DNA from: JBBAAW01 sp964574405
GTDB lineage: Bacteria; Patescibacteriota; WWE3; UBA101185; UBA10185
Direction of reading: 5' to 3'
DNA: 13,841 nt
Assembly (NCBI GenBank): GCA_964574405.1
Contig: CAZNNN010000020.1
Span: 1 to 13,841, forward strand
In this document: positions 1-6,746 of the stretch, one piece after another
How positions within the stretch are numbered: the stretch's first letter is position 1
Layout of the letters: every line of letters begins with the position of its first letter
Position numbers and translations under genes: made by a program
Notes under the pieces: generated by a model
The model's input: the letters and a program-made list of their open reading frames with translations, nothing else
Databases searched by the model: none
What the model was told of the DNA's origin: nothing

Positions 1-2
1 GG

Positions 3-236
3 TTAAAAATCCCTCCCAAAATCCCTAAAACGCGTACTAAAGGAGAAACTCAGGAAATAACAGTTACCAAGGAAGAAAGGGGTCAAATGACTTTGAAGAA
101 CGGTTGCGTTTGGGTCAACAAATCGGAGATTGCCAACTTAAACAACAAATGGCCGGAAATTGATATGTGTATTCTCGAAAAAAACTGGCACCCATATAAT
201 GTCTACACCGTAACCTGCGACTATGTTCTCCGTTAG
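3..236 (+). CDS. C-terminal part of an unrecognised protein (5' end outside window)
   Basis: The frame is open from the left edge to a TAG at 234-236 and encodes about 77 residues. The first part is rich in Lys, Pro and Thr; the last 50 residues are more globular, with Trp and Cys (NGCVWVNKSEI, then EKNWHPYNVYTV). I do not recognise a family. There is no signal peptide or membrane segment in the visible part. An in-frame ATG at 87-89, preceded by a GAAAGGGG stretch about five bases away, could instead begin a 49-residue protein; the open frame continuing upstream favours a truncated longer gene. A small hairpin (242-249 with 256-263) and then a clear terminator follow the stop, consistent with a transcript 3' end. 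Confidence 0.5.
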   Translation, partial: LKIPPKIPKTRTKGETQEITVTKEERGQMTLKNGCVWVNKSEIANLNNKWPEIDMCILEKNWHPYNVYTVTCDYVLR

Positions 237-284
237 GTTTTTATAGCCTCCGTATAGGCTGTAGTTATTGGTGCAATGGGACAA

Positions 285-314
285 AAAAAAGAAACCCTTG
301 CGAGTTTCTTTTTT
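285..314. terminator. Bidirectional intrinsic terminator
   Basis: An A-tract (283-290), the stem GAAACCC/GAGTTTC with one C-A mismatch around a TTGC loop, and a T-tract (309-314) form a hairpin that ends in a T-run read in either direction (six T on plus, eight on minus). It lies between the end of the plus-strand gene at 236 and the end of the minus-strand gene at 406 and can serve both. Confidence 0.7.
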
Positions 315-405
315 CTGGCTCCGTAAGGAGTTCACAACCTGATAACTTAGTTATGAGTTAACAGAAAACTCTCGTTTTGTCAAATCAACCACCATGATAA
401 TTTAA

Positions 406-774
406 CTAGAATTTACCTGTTTTGCTTTCCAACTCGTTGATATATCTATCCAGAGCAACCACCTTATCCCCGGGCAAAAGCTGGTGCATAGCCTTTTGCG
501 CGGACTCTAGGTATATTAAAACCTCCCTAATATCGTCCGGGCTTAACGGCTCGTTGTTATAAAGTTTGGTAGTTACGCTTTTGTTGCTTTCTATATTGTC
601 GTTAAGATCTTTCCGCGCGGTTACCCCCCACTCTTTTCCTGGTTGACCTGGTTTTATGCTATTTTCATGCGATTTTCTAGTGTCAGGTAGCCACTGGGCA
701 ATGTAATCGGCAACATCTTTGGCGATAATCTCGCCTTTGCAAAAATATTTTTCGTAAATACTAGTGTCGTGCAT
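406..774 (-). CDS. Hypothetical 122-residue soluble protein
   Basis: I do not recognise this protein. It is acidic, has no membrane segment or signal peptide, and its C-terminal half looks helical (PDDIREVLIYLESAQKAM, then VALDRYINELESK). The middle (about 33-55) is polar with a Gly/Pro-rich stretch. The ATG at 774 is preceded by AAGGA four bases upstream and by a consensus -10 (TATAAT, minus strand, 795-790), giving a short leader of about 8 nt. It is a single-gene unit that converges on the terminator at 285-314. A weak AAAAC-TCTC-GTTTT hairpin (365-378) lies just beyond its stop. Coding status is supported by the start signals, length and ordinary composition, not by homology. Confidence 0.55.
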   Translation of the reverse strand: MHDTSIYEKYFCKGEIIAKDVADYIAQWLPDTRKSHENSIKPGQPGKEWGVTARKDLNDNIESNKSVTTKLYNNEPLSPDDIREVLIYLESAQKAMHQLLPGDKVVALDRYINELESKTGKF

Positions 775-789
775 TTATTCCTTGTAGTC

Positions 790-795
790 ATTATA
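790..795 (-). promoter_or_regulatory. -10 element of the gene at 406-774
   Basis: The minus strand reads TATAAT here, 15 nt before the ATG at 774. No good -35 is visible 16-18 nt upstream. It leaves room for a short leader carrying AAGGA. Confidence 0.5.
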
Positions 796-815
796 CCTTA
801 ACCGCAGACTTGATA

Positions 816-821
816 TATAAT
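816..821 (+). promoter_or_regulatory. -10 element 6 nt before the micro-ORF ATG
   Basis: TATAAT is followed by exactly six bases (ATTGGA) and then ATG at 828, the same geometry seen at five other starts in this window. The -35 region is poor. Confidence 0.4.
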
Positions 822-827
822 ATTGGA

Positions 828-914
828 ATGACGGTGGGTAAAGAAAAGCTGAAATCGGTGGTTAAAATTATCCACAGAAAATCAAACGGCTTGCGCTGGA
901 AAAGCATCATATAA
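828..914 (+). CDS. Candidate 28-residue leaderless micro-ORF, possibly the start of a frameshifted gene
   Basis: ATG at 828 opens a 28-codon frame (begins MTVGKEKLKSVVKIIHRK, ends with TAA at 912-914). It is basic and would be helical. No family is recognised. The evidence for reality is the -10 box placed exactly 6 nt upstream. After the AAAA run near codon 18 the -1 frame is open to a TAA at 971-973 and encodes a further charged, helical segment (KIKRLALEKHHINLKSQ and onward), so an intact ancestor could have been about 48 residues. It could be a real micro-protein, a broken gene, a sequencing indel, or chance. Confidence 0.3.
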   Translation: MTVGKEKLKSVVKIIHRKSNGLRWKSII

Positions 915-991
915 ACTTAAAGTCGCAAAATGAGCGGATTCAAACCGCATTAAACCAACCAAAACTATTCTAATAAAAGAAACCATACCGA

Positions 992-1020
992 TTGACAAAT
1001 CTAAAAATCAACGCTAGTAT
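992..1020 (+). promoter_or_regulatory. Promoter of the coiled-coil/nuclease-like gene, predicted leaderless
   Basis: A perfect TTGACA (992-997), a 17-nt spacer and TAGTAT (1015-1020) make a strong sigma-70-type promoter. The -10 ends 6 nt before the ATG at 1027, so transcription should start at or next to the A of the start codon. Confidence 0.75.
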
Positions 1021-1026
1021 CCAAAC

Positions 1027-1608
1027 ATGAAAATGTTACCAAAAAAACTTACCATGAAGTACCTTTACGATACCGTTATGGAGGCGGTGCAAGAGCTGGA
1101 TAAAGAGAGGCGGGAAACAGAGATAGAAAAGAAAGCCCTTGAAATAGTTAGAAAAGACACCGAAGACAGTTTAAAGAATCTTAAAAAAGAACACGGGGAT
1201 TTGGCAAATAATATTGCCGACACCGCAGAAGATGCTTTTTATTACAACTTAGAGGAAACAAGAACCCTAGGTCAAATTAAATTTGATGAAGTTTTACGAA
1301 ATGTTCGTGATTACAACGGCAAAGAATACGGTGTTATGCTAAAAAATGGTAAGAGTGATGCGGTTGTGGAGGTTAAACACAAAGTTCATATTAAAGACAT
1401 TGATGATATGTTGGAACGAGTAATCCCAAATTTTAGAAAAGGTTTTCCTCAAACGGAAGGCAAACAAGTTTATGGGGCTATCGCCGGAATGTCTTTCCCA
1501 CCCGATTTTAAACAAAAAGCAGAAGAGGCGGGGCTGTTTGTACTCACACAAAACGGAAAAAACATCAAAGTGGGAAATTCTCGCGGGTTTAAACCCAAAG
1601 CCTTTTAA
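1027..1608 (+). CDS. Coiled-coil protein with PD-(D/E)XK-nuclease-like C-terminal domain
   Basis: The 193-residue protein begins with a long charged helical region (about 8-62, EKKALEIVRKDTEDSLKNL), followed by a compact alpha/beta domain (about 84-193). That domain has the core of the restriction-endonuclease fold: a strand ending in E115-V-K117, then a helix (IDDMLERVIPNF), the strand VYGAIAGMSF, and a closing FVLTQNGKNIKVGN segment. I recall this overall architecture from uncharacterised bacterial proteins that end in a similar FKPK tail. In those relatives an Asp usually precedes the E-x-K strand (EFD or EYD); here the position reads E100-Y101-G102, so a catalytic metal ligand may be missing. 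It starts without a Shine-Dalgarno directly behind a promoter. Its stop overlaps the convergent helicase stop by 3-4 nt. DNA binding or cleavage is a fold-level inference. Confidence 0.7.
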   Translation: MKMLPKKLTMKYLYDTVMEAVQELDKERRETEIEKKALEIVRKDTEDSLKNLKKEHGDLANNIADTAEDAFYYNLEETRTLGQIKFDEVLRNVRDYNGKEYGVMLKNGKSDAVVEVKHKVHIKDIDDMLERVIPNFRKGFPQTEGKQVYGAIAGMSFPPDFKQKAEEAGLFVLTQNGKNIKVGNSRGFKPKAF

Positions 1609-2777
1609 CCAACAATCAAAAGCTCTTCCTCCGCACGGGTAATGCCTGTGTAAAGCCATCTACGCCACATGTCTTCATCCTGCCTACCAAACCGCTCCTC
1701 AAACAGCACCACTTTTTTTGCTTGACTCCCTTGGGCTTTATGCACCGTTAGCGCATAACCAAAGTCAAACAAATCCATATCCTTGGTTTTTGCATAACCC
1801 GCAATATTATTTAGGGTAGTAGACGAGTTAAATTGCTCGCTAGAAATAACGCCTTCATACAAAAAGTCGCCATTAAAACTATCCATAGATATTGCTACTT
1901 TATACATATCCCCTGCCAGCTTTTTAATTTCCTTAAGATAACCTAACATGCCGTTATAAATCTCCTTTTCGCGGTTGTTGCGCAAACAAATTACTCTATC
2001 ATTTACACTCGGCAAGGGGCTTTCAAAACCCAAAGCACCACGCACGGTGGAATTTAACCTCACACGCGAATTATTATAGCCACATAAAATCATATCCTCA
2101 TTGTTATAATTTCTAAAAATATTTTCTAAAAGACCTTCGGCATCCTCCATAGTCAACTTTCTCACATTGTTTCCATAGTCGCCATACACAATTCCCCCCT
2201 GCTCACGCGCCAGTACAGAAAGCTTAATAATGGGATTTTCCTCCGCTTGCCTATGAATTTTCTCCAACCGCAGTTGTGGGTTTTCCATTAAATTAAAACT
2301 GCCCGATACAGGCGGAAGCTGACCGTGATCGCCCACCGCTACAATAGGCAAGTTAAAAAACAACAGATCTTGCCAAATTTCCGCATCTACCATGGAAGCC
2401 TCGTCAACCACCAAAAGATCAAACTCCACCTCGCTTTTACCCCGGCGCCTCCAACCAATAATTTGCCCGCGCTCGTTAGTTACCGCCTTATAAATTAGCG
2501 AGTGAATGGTTCGTATTTCGTCACCCCCAAACATAGCTTTGTGCTCAAAAAGCTTTTTGCGCAAAACATGCGTGGCCTTGCCGGTATAAGAGCAAAACGC
2601 CACTTTTAGGTTTGATTTTTCTTTATTTAGCGCGCGACGAAAAAAAGAAAGAAGTGTAGTTTTTCCCGTGCCAGCATAGCCTCCTAAAGTTATAAACTGC
2701 GGGCGGTCTTTGGACTTGTACCAGCTCATTAACATGTCCTGCGCCAGTTGTTGATCGGGGAATAGTTCAATTATCAT
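1605..2777 (-). CDS. RecD2/Dda-like superfamily 1 DNA helicase
   Basis: This is a single-chain SF1 helicase of about 390 residues with all expected motifs in order: Walker A GGYAGTGKTT (32-41), motif Ia around CSYTGKA (62-68), Walker B VVDEAS (123-128), motif III VAVGDHGQLPPV (146-157), motif IV EKIHRQ (172-177), motif V ALTVHKAQGSQ (342-352) and motif VI LYTGITRAEEEL (375-386). By family it should translocate 5' to 3' on single-stranded DNA using ATP, in repair or replication restart. It lacks the N-terminal helix-hairpin-helix extension of full RecD2 and is closer in size to Dda-type or phage-type enzymes. The frame is open to an ATG at 2825, but the ATG at 2777 is preferred: it begins the conserved MIIELFPDQQ helix and a TATAAT lies exactly 6 nt upstream. 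The extra 16 residues would come from the intergenic hairpin region. Confidence 0.9.
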   Translation of the reverse strand: MIIELFPDQQLAQDMLMSWYKSKDRPQFITLGGYAGTGKTTLLSFFRRALNKEKSNLKVAFCSYTGKATHVLRKKLFEHKAMFGGDEIRTIHSLIYKAVTNERGQIIGWRRRGKSEVEFDLLVVDEASMVDAEIWQDLLFFNLPIVAVGDHGQLPPVSGSFNLMENPQLRLEKIHRQAEENPIIKLSVLAREQGGIVYGDYGNNVRKLTMEDAEGLLENIFRNYNNEDMILCGYNNSRVRLNSTVRGALGFESPLPSVNDRVICLRNNREKEIYNGMLGYLKEIKKLAGDMYKVAISMDSFNGDFLYEGVISSEQFNSSTTLNNIAGYAKTKDMDLFDFGYALTVHKAQGSQAKKVVLFEERFGRQDEDMWRRWLYTGITRAEEELLIVG

Positions 2778-2783
2778 GTTACT

Positions 2784-2789
2784 ATTATA
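2784..2789 (-). promoter_or_regulatory. -10 element of the helicase gene, predicted leaderless
   Basis: The minus strand reads TATAAT, then AGTAAC, then the ATG at 2777. The exact 6-nt spacing repeats that seen upstream of 828, 1027, 5591, 13501 and 13802 and decides the start codon here. Confidence 0.65.
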
Positions 2790-2835
2790 GTACGACTTTG
2801 GGTAAGAACGATTTAAAAAATCCACAAATGCACGA

Positions 2836-2856
2836 AGAGCCCTTTAAAGGGGCTCT
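2836..2856 (-). terminator. Stable hairpin in the 3' region of the Clp-like operon
   Basis: A perfect 7-bp stem AGAGCCC/GGGCTCT (2836-2842 with 2850-2856) encloses a 7-nt loop. On the minus strand the nearest T-run (2820-2815) is about 15 nt further on, so it is not a textbook terminator and may be a processing or stability element. The rest of the 192-nt gene-free interval 2826-3017 holds a second small hairpin (TGATC/GATCA, 2873-2886, GTAA loop on minus) and a T6 run on the minus strand at 2916-2911; no ORF is seen. Confidence 0.4.
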
Positions 2857-3017
2857 CCAGCTCTAGAGTCAGTGATCTTACGATCAAGAGTGGTTTAACA
2901 GAGTATAATTAAAAAAGCAAACAACATATATTTCCCTATTGTTACAACAGGACCATTAACCAACTGCGCCTCCATTATTTGGCACACTAAAATGGGTTTT
3001 GATCGTGCCTGTATTAC

Positions 3018-5591
3018 CTAATTGAAAACCTCCATACCTAACTCAATAGAGTCGCCACCCACAATCTCCTTAGCCAAAATCTTAATCGCCAAAAAATTCA
3101 TTACGGTTTCTTCTATCACCCGCGCCATAGGTCTAGCACCCCACTCCGGATTGTAGCCACGCTTAAGAAGTTCGTCCACAAGGGCTGGCTTAAAACTAAC
3201 CTTAATGCCCTTTTCCTCCGCCATTTTCCTTACTCCGTTTAGCATAATGTCCGCAATTTTTCTCACTGACTCCACAGAAAGGGGTTTAAACACAATGATC
3301 CCATTAAACCTATTTAAAAACTCTGGGGCAAATTTTTCCCGTACATCCTTTAGCGCCACTTCTTTCATTTCTTCAAAGCCTCCGTTACGCGCAAAAACAC
3401 CCTGAATGGAACGCGTGCCTACATTGCTAGTAGCAATAATTATGGTGTTAGTAAAATCCACCGTAATACCTGAAGAATCCGTGAGTCTGCCGTCGTCCAA
3501 AACTTGTAAAAAGGTGAGCAAAATATCCTGATGCGCTTTTTCAATCTCATCCAACAAAATTAGCGCAAACGGGCGGGTGCGCACGGCTTCTGTTAAAACG
3601 CCCTTAGTAGAACCGTCCGGATTGCCCAGTAGCCTGCTAATACTATCCACCTGTTGATATTCGCTCATGTCCAAGCGAATCATAAGTTTTTCGTCACCGA
3701 AAAGTTTTTCGTCACCGAAATAAGTTCGCGCTAGAGTTTTGGCGGTTTCCGTTTTCCCCACGCCCGTTGTTCCCACAAACAAAAAGCTAGCCATAGGTTT
3801 ACTGGCGTTTCTAATGCCCGCCCGAGCGCGCTTTAACGCCGAGCCAATCATGTTAATAGCGTCATCCTGCCCAATAACTCGCTTTTTCATCTCGGTCTCA
3901 ATATTTAATAATTTTTGCGACTCATCTTGGGACACCGCTGAAACCGGAATGTGCGTTACCTCCGACAAAACCTCTAACACCAACGCAGAATTAACTTCGT
4001 GCCTTGTTTTACCCGCTTGTGCTACACACCTATTTAAAATATCCACCGCTTTATCCGGAAAAACCCGCTCATGAATCAGCTTGTCGCCCACCTCTATAAT
4101 GGTTTTAAGCGCACAAAAAGTTATTTTTACCTTATATTGCCACTCCAAAGTTTCCGTTTTAACCTTTAGGATTTCTAGGGTTTCCTCCTTTGACGACGGA
4201 GGAATTTCCACCACCTGAAAAAGTTGGGCAAAAGAGCCGTTTGGTTCTATATATTCCCGAAAACTTGCAATATTAGTGGCTCCAATAAACTGCAACCTAC
4301 CGTCCGCTAAATAGTTTGTTAGAACAGTATAGGCAGAGCTGGTTTTAGTATCTTCCGATGCCGAACCGGCAACTAGCGTGTGAATATCGTCCACAAAAAG
4401 AATTACATCTCCCGCACCCAGCGCGTCCTCCAAAGCTTTTTTAAGTTTATCCGCCACATCGCCAGAACTCTTTGTACCCGCCAAAACTTTCCCCACTTCC
4501 AAGTTAACAATGCGCTTAAATTTTAATTGGGCAAACTCCGTTCCCCTAATTACATTGTAGGCAATGCCTTTAACAATGCCTGTTTTGCCACATCCCGGCG
4601 GACCTACAATCAAAACATTTTTGTTAGAACCGCCCAAAAGATCTGCTACGCGCTTTATTTCCTCCATGCGCCAATAGGTTTTTTCCACCAAGCCTTTTTT
4701 AACTTGCTGGGTAAAATCCGTAGACACGCTATCCAAATCTGGCGTTACTCTGCCTGTTAAACCCTTACCAATCCCGCCCATTACTGGCAAGTTATAGTGA
4801 TCATGCCAAACATGCGCTCGTTCCTTTTGATTACGCACATCCACTAACCATTTGGCGCATTTTTCCAAGTCGGCAAAAACTAAATTATATTTAGCGAGAA
4901 ATTTCTCTAAATTAGGTATGGTGGCTATAATAGAAAGCACTAGCTGTTCTGGTTCTATAAACAAATTTCCAAATTTGATAAGATACTCGCGGAACTGTGT
5001 TTCCCATCCACCTACTAGTTTTTGGGCATCCTCATAAGTATAAATTCTGGCAACTTCGGTCACAAAATCGGTGTTTGCTACCTCAAGTCGTACAAAAAAA
5101 TCTGTAAAACCTTTGGAGGTTACAAAATCCTTTACCTCCAAATTACCTCGGATTTTTACATTATTTACCACTCGGGAAACCACGGGTCTAAATTCCCCAG
5201 CGCAAGAAGGTTTTTCCTTGGTATATAGCCACCAAAACATAAACATCAATACAAAAACTGCACCTGCATAAAAGCCCATGGCATAAACCAAACTAAATAA
5301 TGCTAAATACCAAAGTGGAGGCAACACCAAAACAATCGCACTCAATGCCGTAAGAGCAATAAAACCACCCACAACACTTAACAATCTAAAAACTAGCCCA
5401 ATTACTCTACCTGCTCTAGTATAATCGCCGTAAAGTGGGGTTAAAATAAGTCGCAAATTTAAGGTAAAAGAAGTTTCATAATTAGCCAGGACTAAAACCC
5501 GCCCGCCCACCACAAACAACCTTCTTGGCGCACCTAAAAAGATAAAATCTACAAAGCGCGTTATATGTTGTGGTTGAATGGGAAATTCCAT
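3018..5591 (-). CDS. Membrane-anchored Clp-like protein with two AAA+ domains
   Basis: The 857-residue protein has a basic N-terminus, 2-3 membrane helices (about 63-124), a linker with a weak Clp-N-like helical segment (about 205-250), AAA+ domain 1 (about 300-540) and AAA+ domain 2 (about 562-857). Domain 2 is complete: Walker A GTTGVGKT (607-614), Walker B ILLDE (678-682), sensor 1 IIATSN, Arg finger in EFLNR (761), sensor 2 GARP (818-821). Domain 1 has Walker A GPPGCGKT (330-337), but Walker B ends Asp-Asp (401-402) instead of Asp-Glu, the usual RRF Arg-finger segment reads AQLF, and the pore loop reads GTKSSG. There is no middle coiled coil and no clear ClpP-docking tripeptide (NGGF at the equivalent place). 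It is likely a membrane-bound remodelling ATPase. It starts 110 nt inside the signal-peptidase gene with a -10-like TATTCT 6 nt upstream. ClpC/ClpB would be the generic annotation; ClpP partnership is not supported. Confidence 0.88.
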   Translation of the reverse strand: MEFPIQPQHITRFVDFIFLGAPRRLFVVGGRVLVLANYETSFTLNLRLILTPLYGDYTRAGRVIGLVFRLLSVVGGFIALTALSAIVLVLPPLWYLALFSLVYAMGFYAGAVFVLMFMFWWLYTKEKPSCAGEFRPVVSRVVNNVKIRGNLEVKDFVTSKGFTDFFVRLEVANTDFVTEVARIYTYEDAQKLVGGWETQFREYLIKFGNLFIEPEQLVLSIIATIPNLEKFLAKYNLVFADLEKCAKWLVDVRNQKERAHVWHDHYNLPVMGGIGKGLTGRVTPDLDSVSTDFTQQVKKGLVEKTYWRMEEIKRVADLLGGSNKNVLIVGPPGCGKTGIVKGIAYNVIRGTEFAQLKFKRIVNLEVGKVLAGTKSSGDVADKLKKALEDALGAGDVILFVDDIHTLVAGSASEDTKTSSAYTVLTNYLADGRLQFIGATNIASFREYIEPNGSFAQLFQVVEIPPSSKEETLEILKVKTETLEWQYKVKITFCALKTIIEVGDKLIHERVFPDKAVDILNRCVAQAGKTRHEVNSALVLEVLSEVTHIPVSAVSQDESQKLLNIETEMKKRVIGQDDAINMIGSALKRARAGIRNASKPMASFLFVGTTGVGKTETAKTLARTYFGDEKLFGDEKLMIRLDMSEYQQVDSISRLLGNPDGSTKGVLTEAVRTRPFALILLDEIEKAHQDILLTFLQVLDDGRLTDSSGITVDFTNTIIIATSNVGTRSIQGVFARNGGFEEMKEVALKDVREKFAPEFLNRFNGIIVFKPLSVESVRKIADIMLNGVRKMAEEKGIKVSFKPALVDELLKRGYNPEWGARPMARVIEETVMNFLAIKILAKEIVGGDSIELGMEVFN
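3684..3719 (-). repeat. Exact 18-bp tandem duplication inside the Clp-like gene
   Basis: Two perfect 18-bp copies (3684-3701 and 3702-3719) encode FGDEKL-FGDEKL at residues 625-636 of the Clp-like protein, just before the LIRLDMSEY-type strand of AAA+ domain 2. The identity at every base suggests a recent slip-type duplication that keeps the frame. Confidence 0.9.
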
Positions 5592-6036
5592 GCTTTAAGA
5601 ATAGCAGAAATTGCTTAAGCAACATACCCAAAATTAGTGCTAGCGCCAAAAAAACCACCTGAAGACCCACAGTTACAAAGTCGCCAAGCGGAAAAACCCC
5701 CATTACCTCACCAATCATATCCACGGGATGTACTACCAATCTGTCTTGATATTCATTGGCATCGCCTTTGGTAACATAGTTACCCTCCTTATTTTCCACT
5801 ACCCTGTGCGCAGTAACGCGTTTGGTATTTTGATCGTTAAAGATAATTACTTTGCCCGCTTTAACCTGATCGTAGCTTATCTTTTTAGAAATAATTAACG
5901 AGCTGGCAGGAATCGGAGGTTTCATGGATCCCGTGATTACAAAAAACATCCGCACATTAGTGTAAACACAATAGTACAACGCGCATGATAGTATACCTAA
6001 ACCGATAATTATTTTCCAAACTGCTTGTTTTGTCAT
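5482..6036 (-). CDS. SipW/ER-type signal peptidase I
   Basis: The 184-residue membrane protein has an N-terminal membrane helix (about 7-26), the catalytic-Ser motif ITGSMKP (Ser37), and a RVTAHRVV motif (His77) where eubacterial LepB enzymes carry the general-base Lys. This Ser-His arrangement is that of the archaeal, eukaryotic and Bacillus SipW class. The box-E-like segment YVTKGDANEYQD (88-99) and a second membrane helix (about 121-147) follow. It should cleave signal peptides on the outer face of the membrane. It lies 79 nt downstream of a TasA-like gene, the same pairing as tasA-sipW, so that protein is the probable substrate. The last 36 codons (after residue 148) overlap the next gene and have an atypical composition (FRCAKKVVCGGRAG), so the functional enzyme may end near the second membrane helix. 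There is no clear Shine-Dalgarno at the ATG. Confidence 0.88.
   Translation of the reverse strand: MTKQAVWKIIIGLGILSCALYYCVYTNVRMFFVITGSMKPPIPASSLIISKKISYDQVKAGKVIIFNDQNTKRVTAHRVVENKEGNYVTKGDANEYQDRLVVHPVDMIGEVMGVFPLGDFVTVGLQVVFLALALILGMLLKQFLLFLKHGISHSTTTYNALCRFYLFRCAKKVVCGGRAGFSPG
5598..5603 (-). promoter_or_regulatory. Possible internal -10 element for the Clp-like gene
   Basis: The minus strand reads TATTCT, then TAAAGC, then the ATG at 5591, again a 6-nt spacing. It would give the AAA+ gene its own leaderless transcript from within the signal-peptidase gene. The -35 is not convincing. Confidence 0.35.
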
Positions 6037-6084
6037 AGCTATGAATCATCTCGTTTCCACCATAGGCGGATTCTCGCAATAACA

Positions 6085-6110
6085 GAAAACAAAGCGGGCA
6101 GGCACTTTGT
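6085..6110 (-). terminator. Weak attenuator-like hairpin between the TasA-like and SipW-like genes
   Basis: On the minus strand ACAAAG and CTTTGT (6110-6105 with 6094-6089) can pair around a GC-rich 10-nt loop and are followed by TTTTC. The stem is short and poor in GC, so at most it would thin transcription from the exported-protein gene into the peptidase gene. Confidence 0.3.
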
Positions 6111-6115
6111 AGTAA

Positions 6116-6703
6116 CTAAATCCCCACCCCATCAAACATAAAATCAAATGTCCCTACTGCACCCATTTTAGGATTGGTAATGCTCCCAACGGAAAATCTC
6201 ATTATCAAGGCTTTAGTTGCACCGCTAGCCAACTGTCCAAAATCAAATCCAGTGGTTTTCCATGCTGTAAATGCCTTTTTCCCGTAAGAGTTACCCTGCT
6301 CACTTTCCCCATCAAACAACCCATTGTTATTAGCGTCATTCCAGTCATACGGTTCCATGTACAATAGCTCCCTTATACTCACCGGATCGTTAGCTGTTAA
6401 ATAATCCATGTTGGAAGTAAGCGACATAGTCTGCGTTCCGTTGTTGTAAATCTTAATCAAGTAGTTCTGATACCACCCCGGAGAAATATTGTCGTAAGAA
6501 GGCACCGGTTTAGTGTCCACTAAATTTGCTGCATCGGTACCGCCTGCCAAGTCGTTAAGAAGCTTTAAATCCGCACTCCCTATGCTAAATCTAGATCCGG
6601 CAAATTTGGCTTGATCGGTAAAAGAAGCGTACGCCACACCCATTAATGATCCTGCTACTAAAATTACTGAACCTAAAGTTAAGAAGCTTTTTCTGATTTT
6701 CAT
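6116..6703 (-). CDS. TasA/camelysin-like exported surface protein
   Basis: The 195-residue precursor starts with a signal peptide (basic MKIRKS, hydrophobic core about 7-23, VAYA then SFTDQ at 23-31), the form typical of SipW-processed TasA and camelysin proteins; cleavage after A26 is likely. The mature part is beta-rich with the family-like stretch SIGSADLKL (40-48) and a segment SPGWYQNYLIKIYNNGTQTM in which a strand leads to an exposed turn. A loop D123-x-N-x-N-G-x-x-D131-x-E133 looks like a Ca2+-binding motif. It is presumably secreted and may form surface fibres or decoration. It is first in an operon with the SipW-like peptidase and has the strongest ribosome-binding site in the window, which suggests high expression. 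A camelysin peptidase activity is not supported by any motif I can see. Confidence 0.8.
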   Translation of the reverse strand: MKIRKSFLTLGSVILVAGSLMGVAYASFTDQAKFAGSRFSIGSADLKLLNDLAGGTDAANLVDTKPVPSYDNISPGWYQNYLIKIYNNGTQTMSLTSNMDYLTANDPVSIRELLYMEPYDWNDANNNGLFDGESEQGNSYGKKAFTAWKTTGFDFGQLASGATKALIMRFSVGSITNPKMGAVGTFDFMFDGVGI

Positions 6704-6708
6704 ATTTT

Positions 6709-6720
6709 TTCACCTCCTTT
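6709..6720 (-). promoter_or_regulatory. Near-perfect Shine-Dalgarno of the TasA-like gene
   Basis: The minus strand reads AAAGGAGGTGA ending 6 nt before the ATG at 6703, fully complementary to the standard 16S rRNA 3' end. It shows that this organism uses canonical Shine-Dalgarno initiation where a leader exists. Confidence 0.85.
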
Positions 6721-6746
6721 CATATTGAAATGATACCTATGTGTAC

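Noticed and set aside
138..335. Minus-strand 65-codon frame
   Set aside because: It starts in and reads through the bidirectional terminator and is antisense to the better supported plus-strand frame; no start signals.
2778..2825. Longer helicase start at 2825
   Set aside because: It adds 16 residues unlike the family and would ignore the TATAAT placed 6 nt before the ATG at 2777.
2836..2900. tRNA-like region
   Set aside because: There are hairpins, but no T-loop consensus, no CCA-compatible acceptor pairing and no D-arm; it cannot be folded as a tRNA on either strand.
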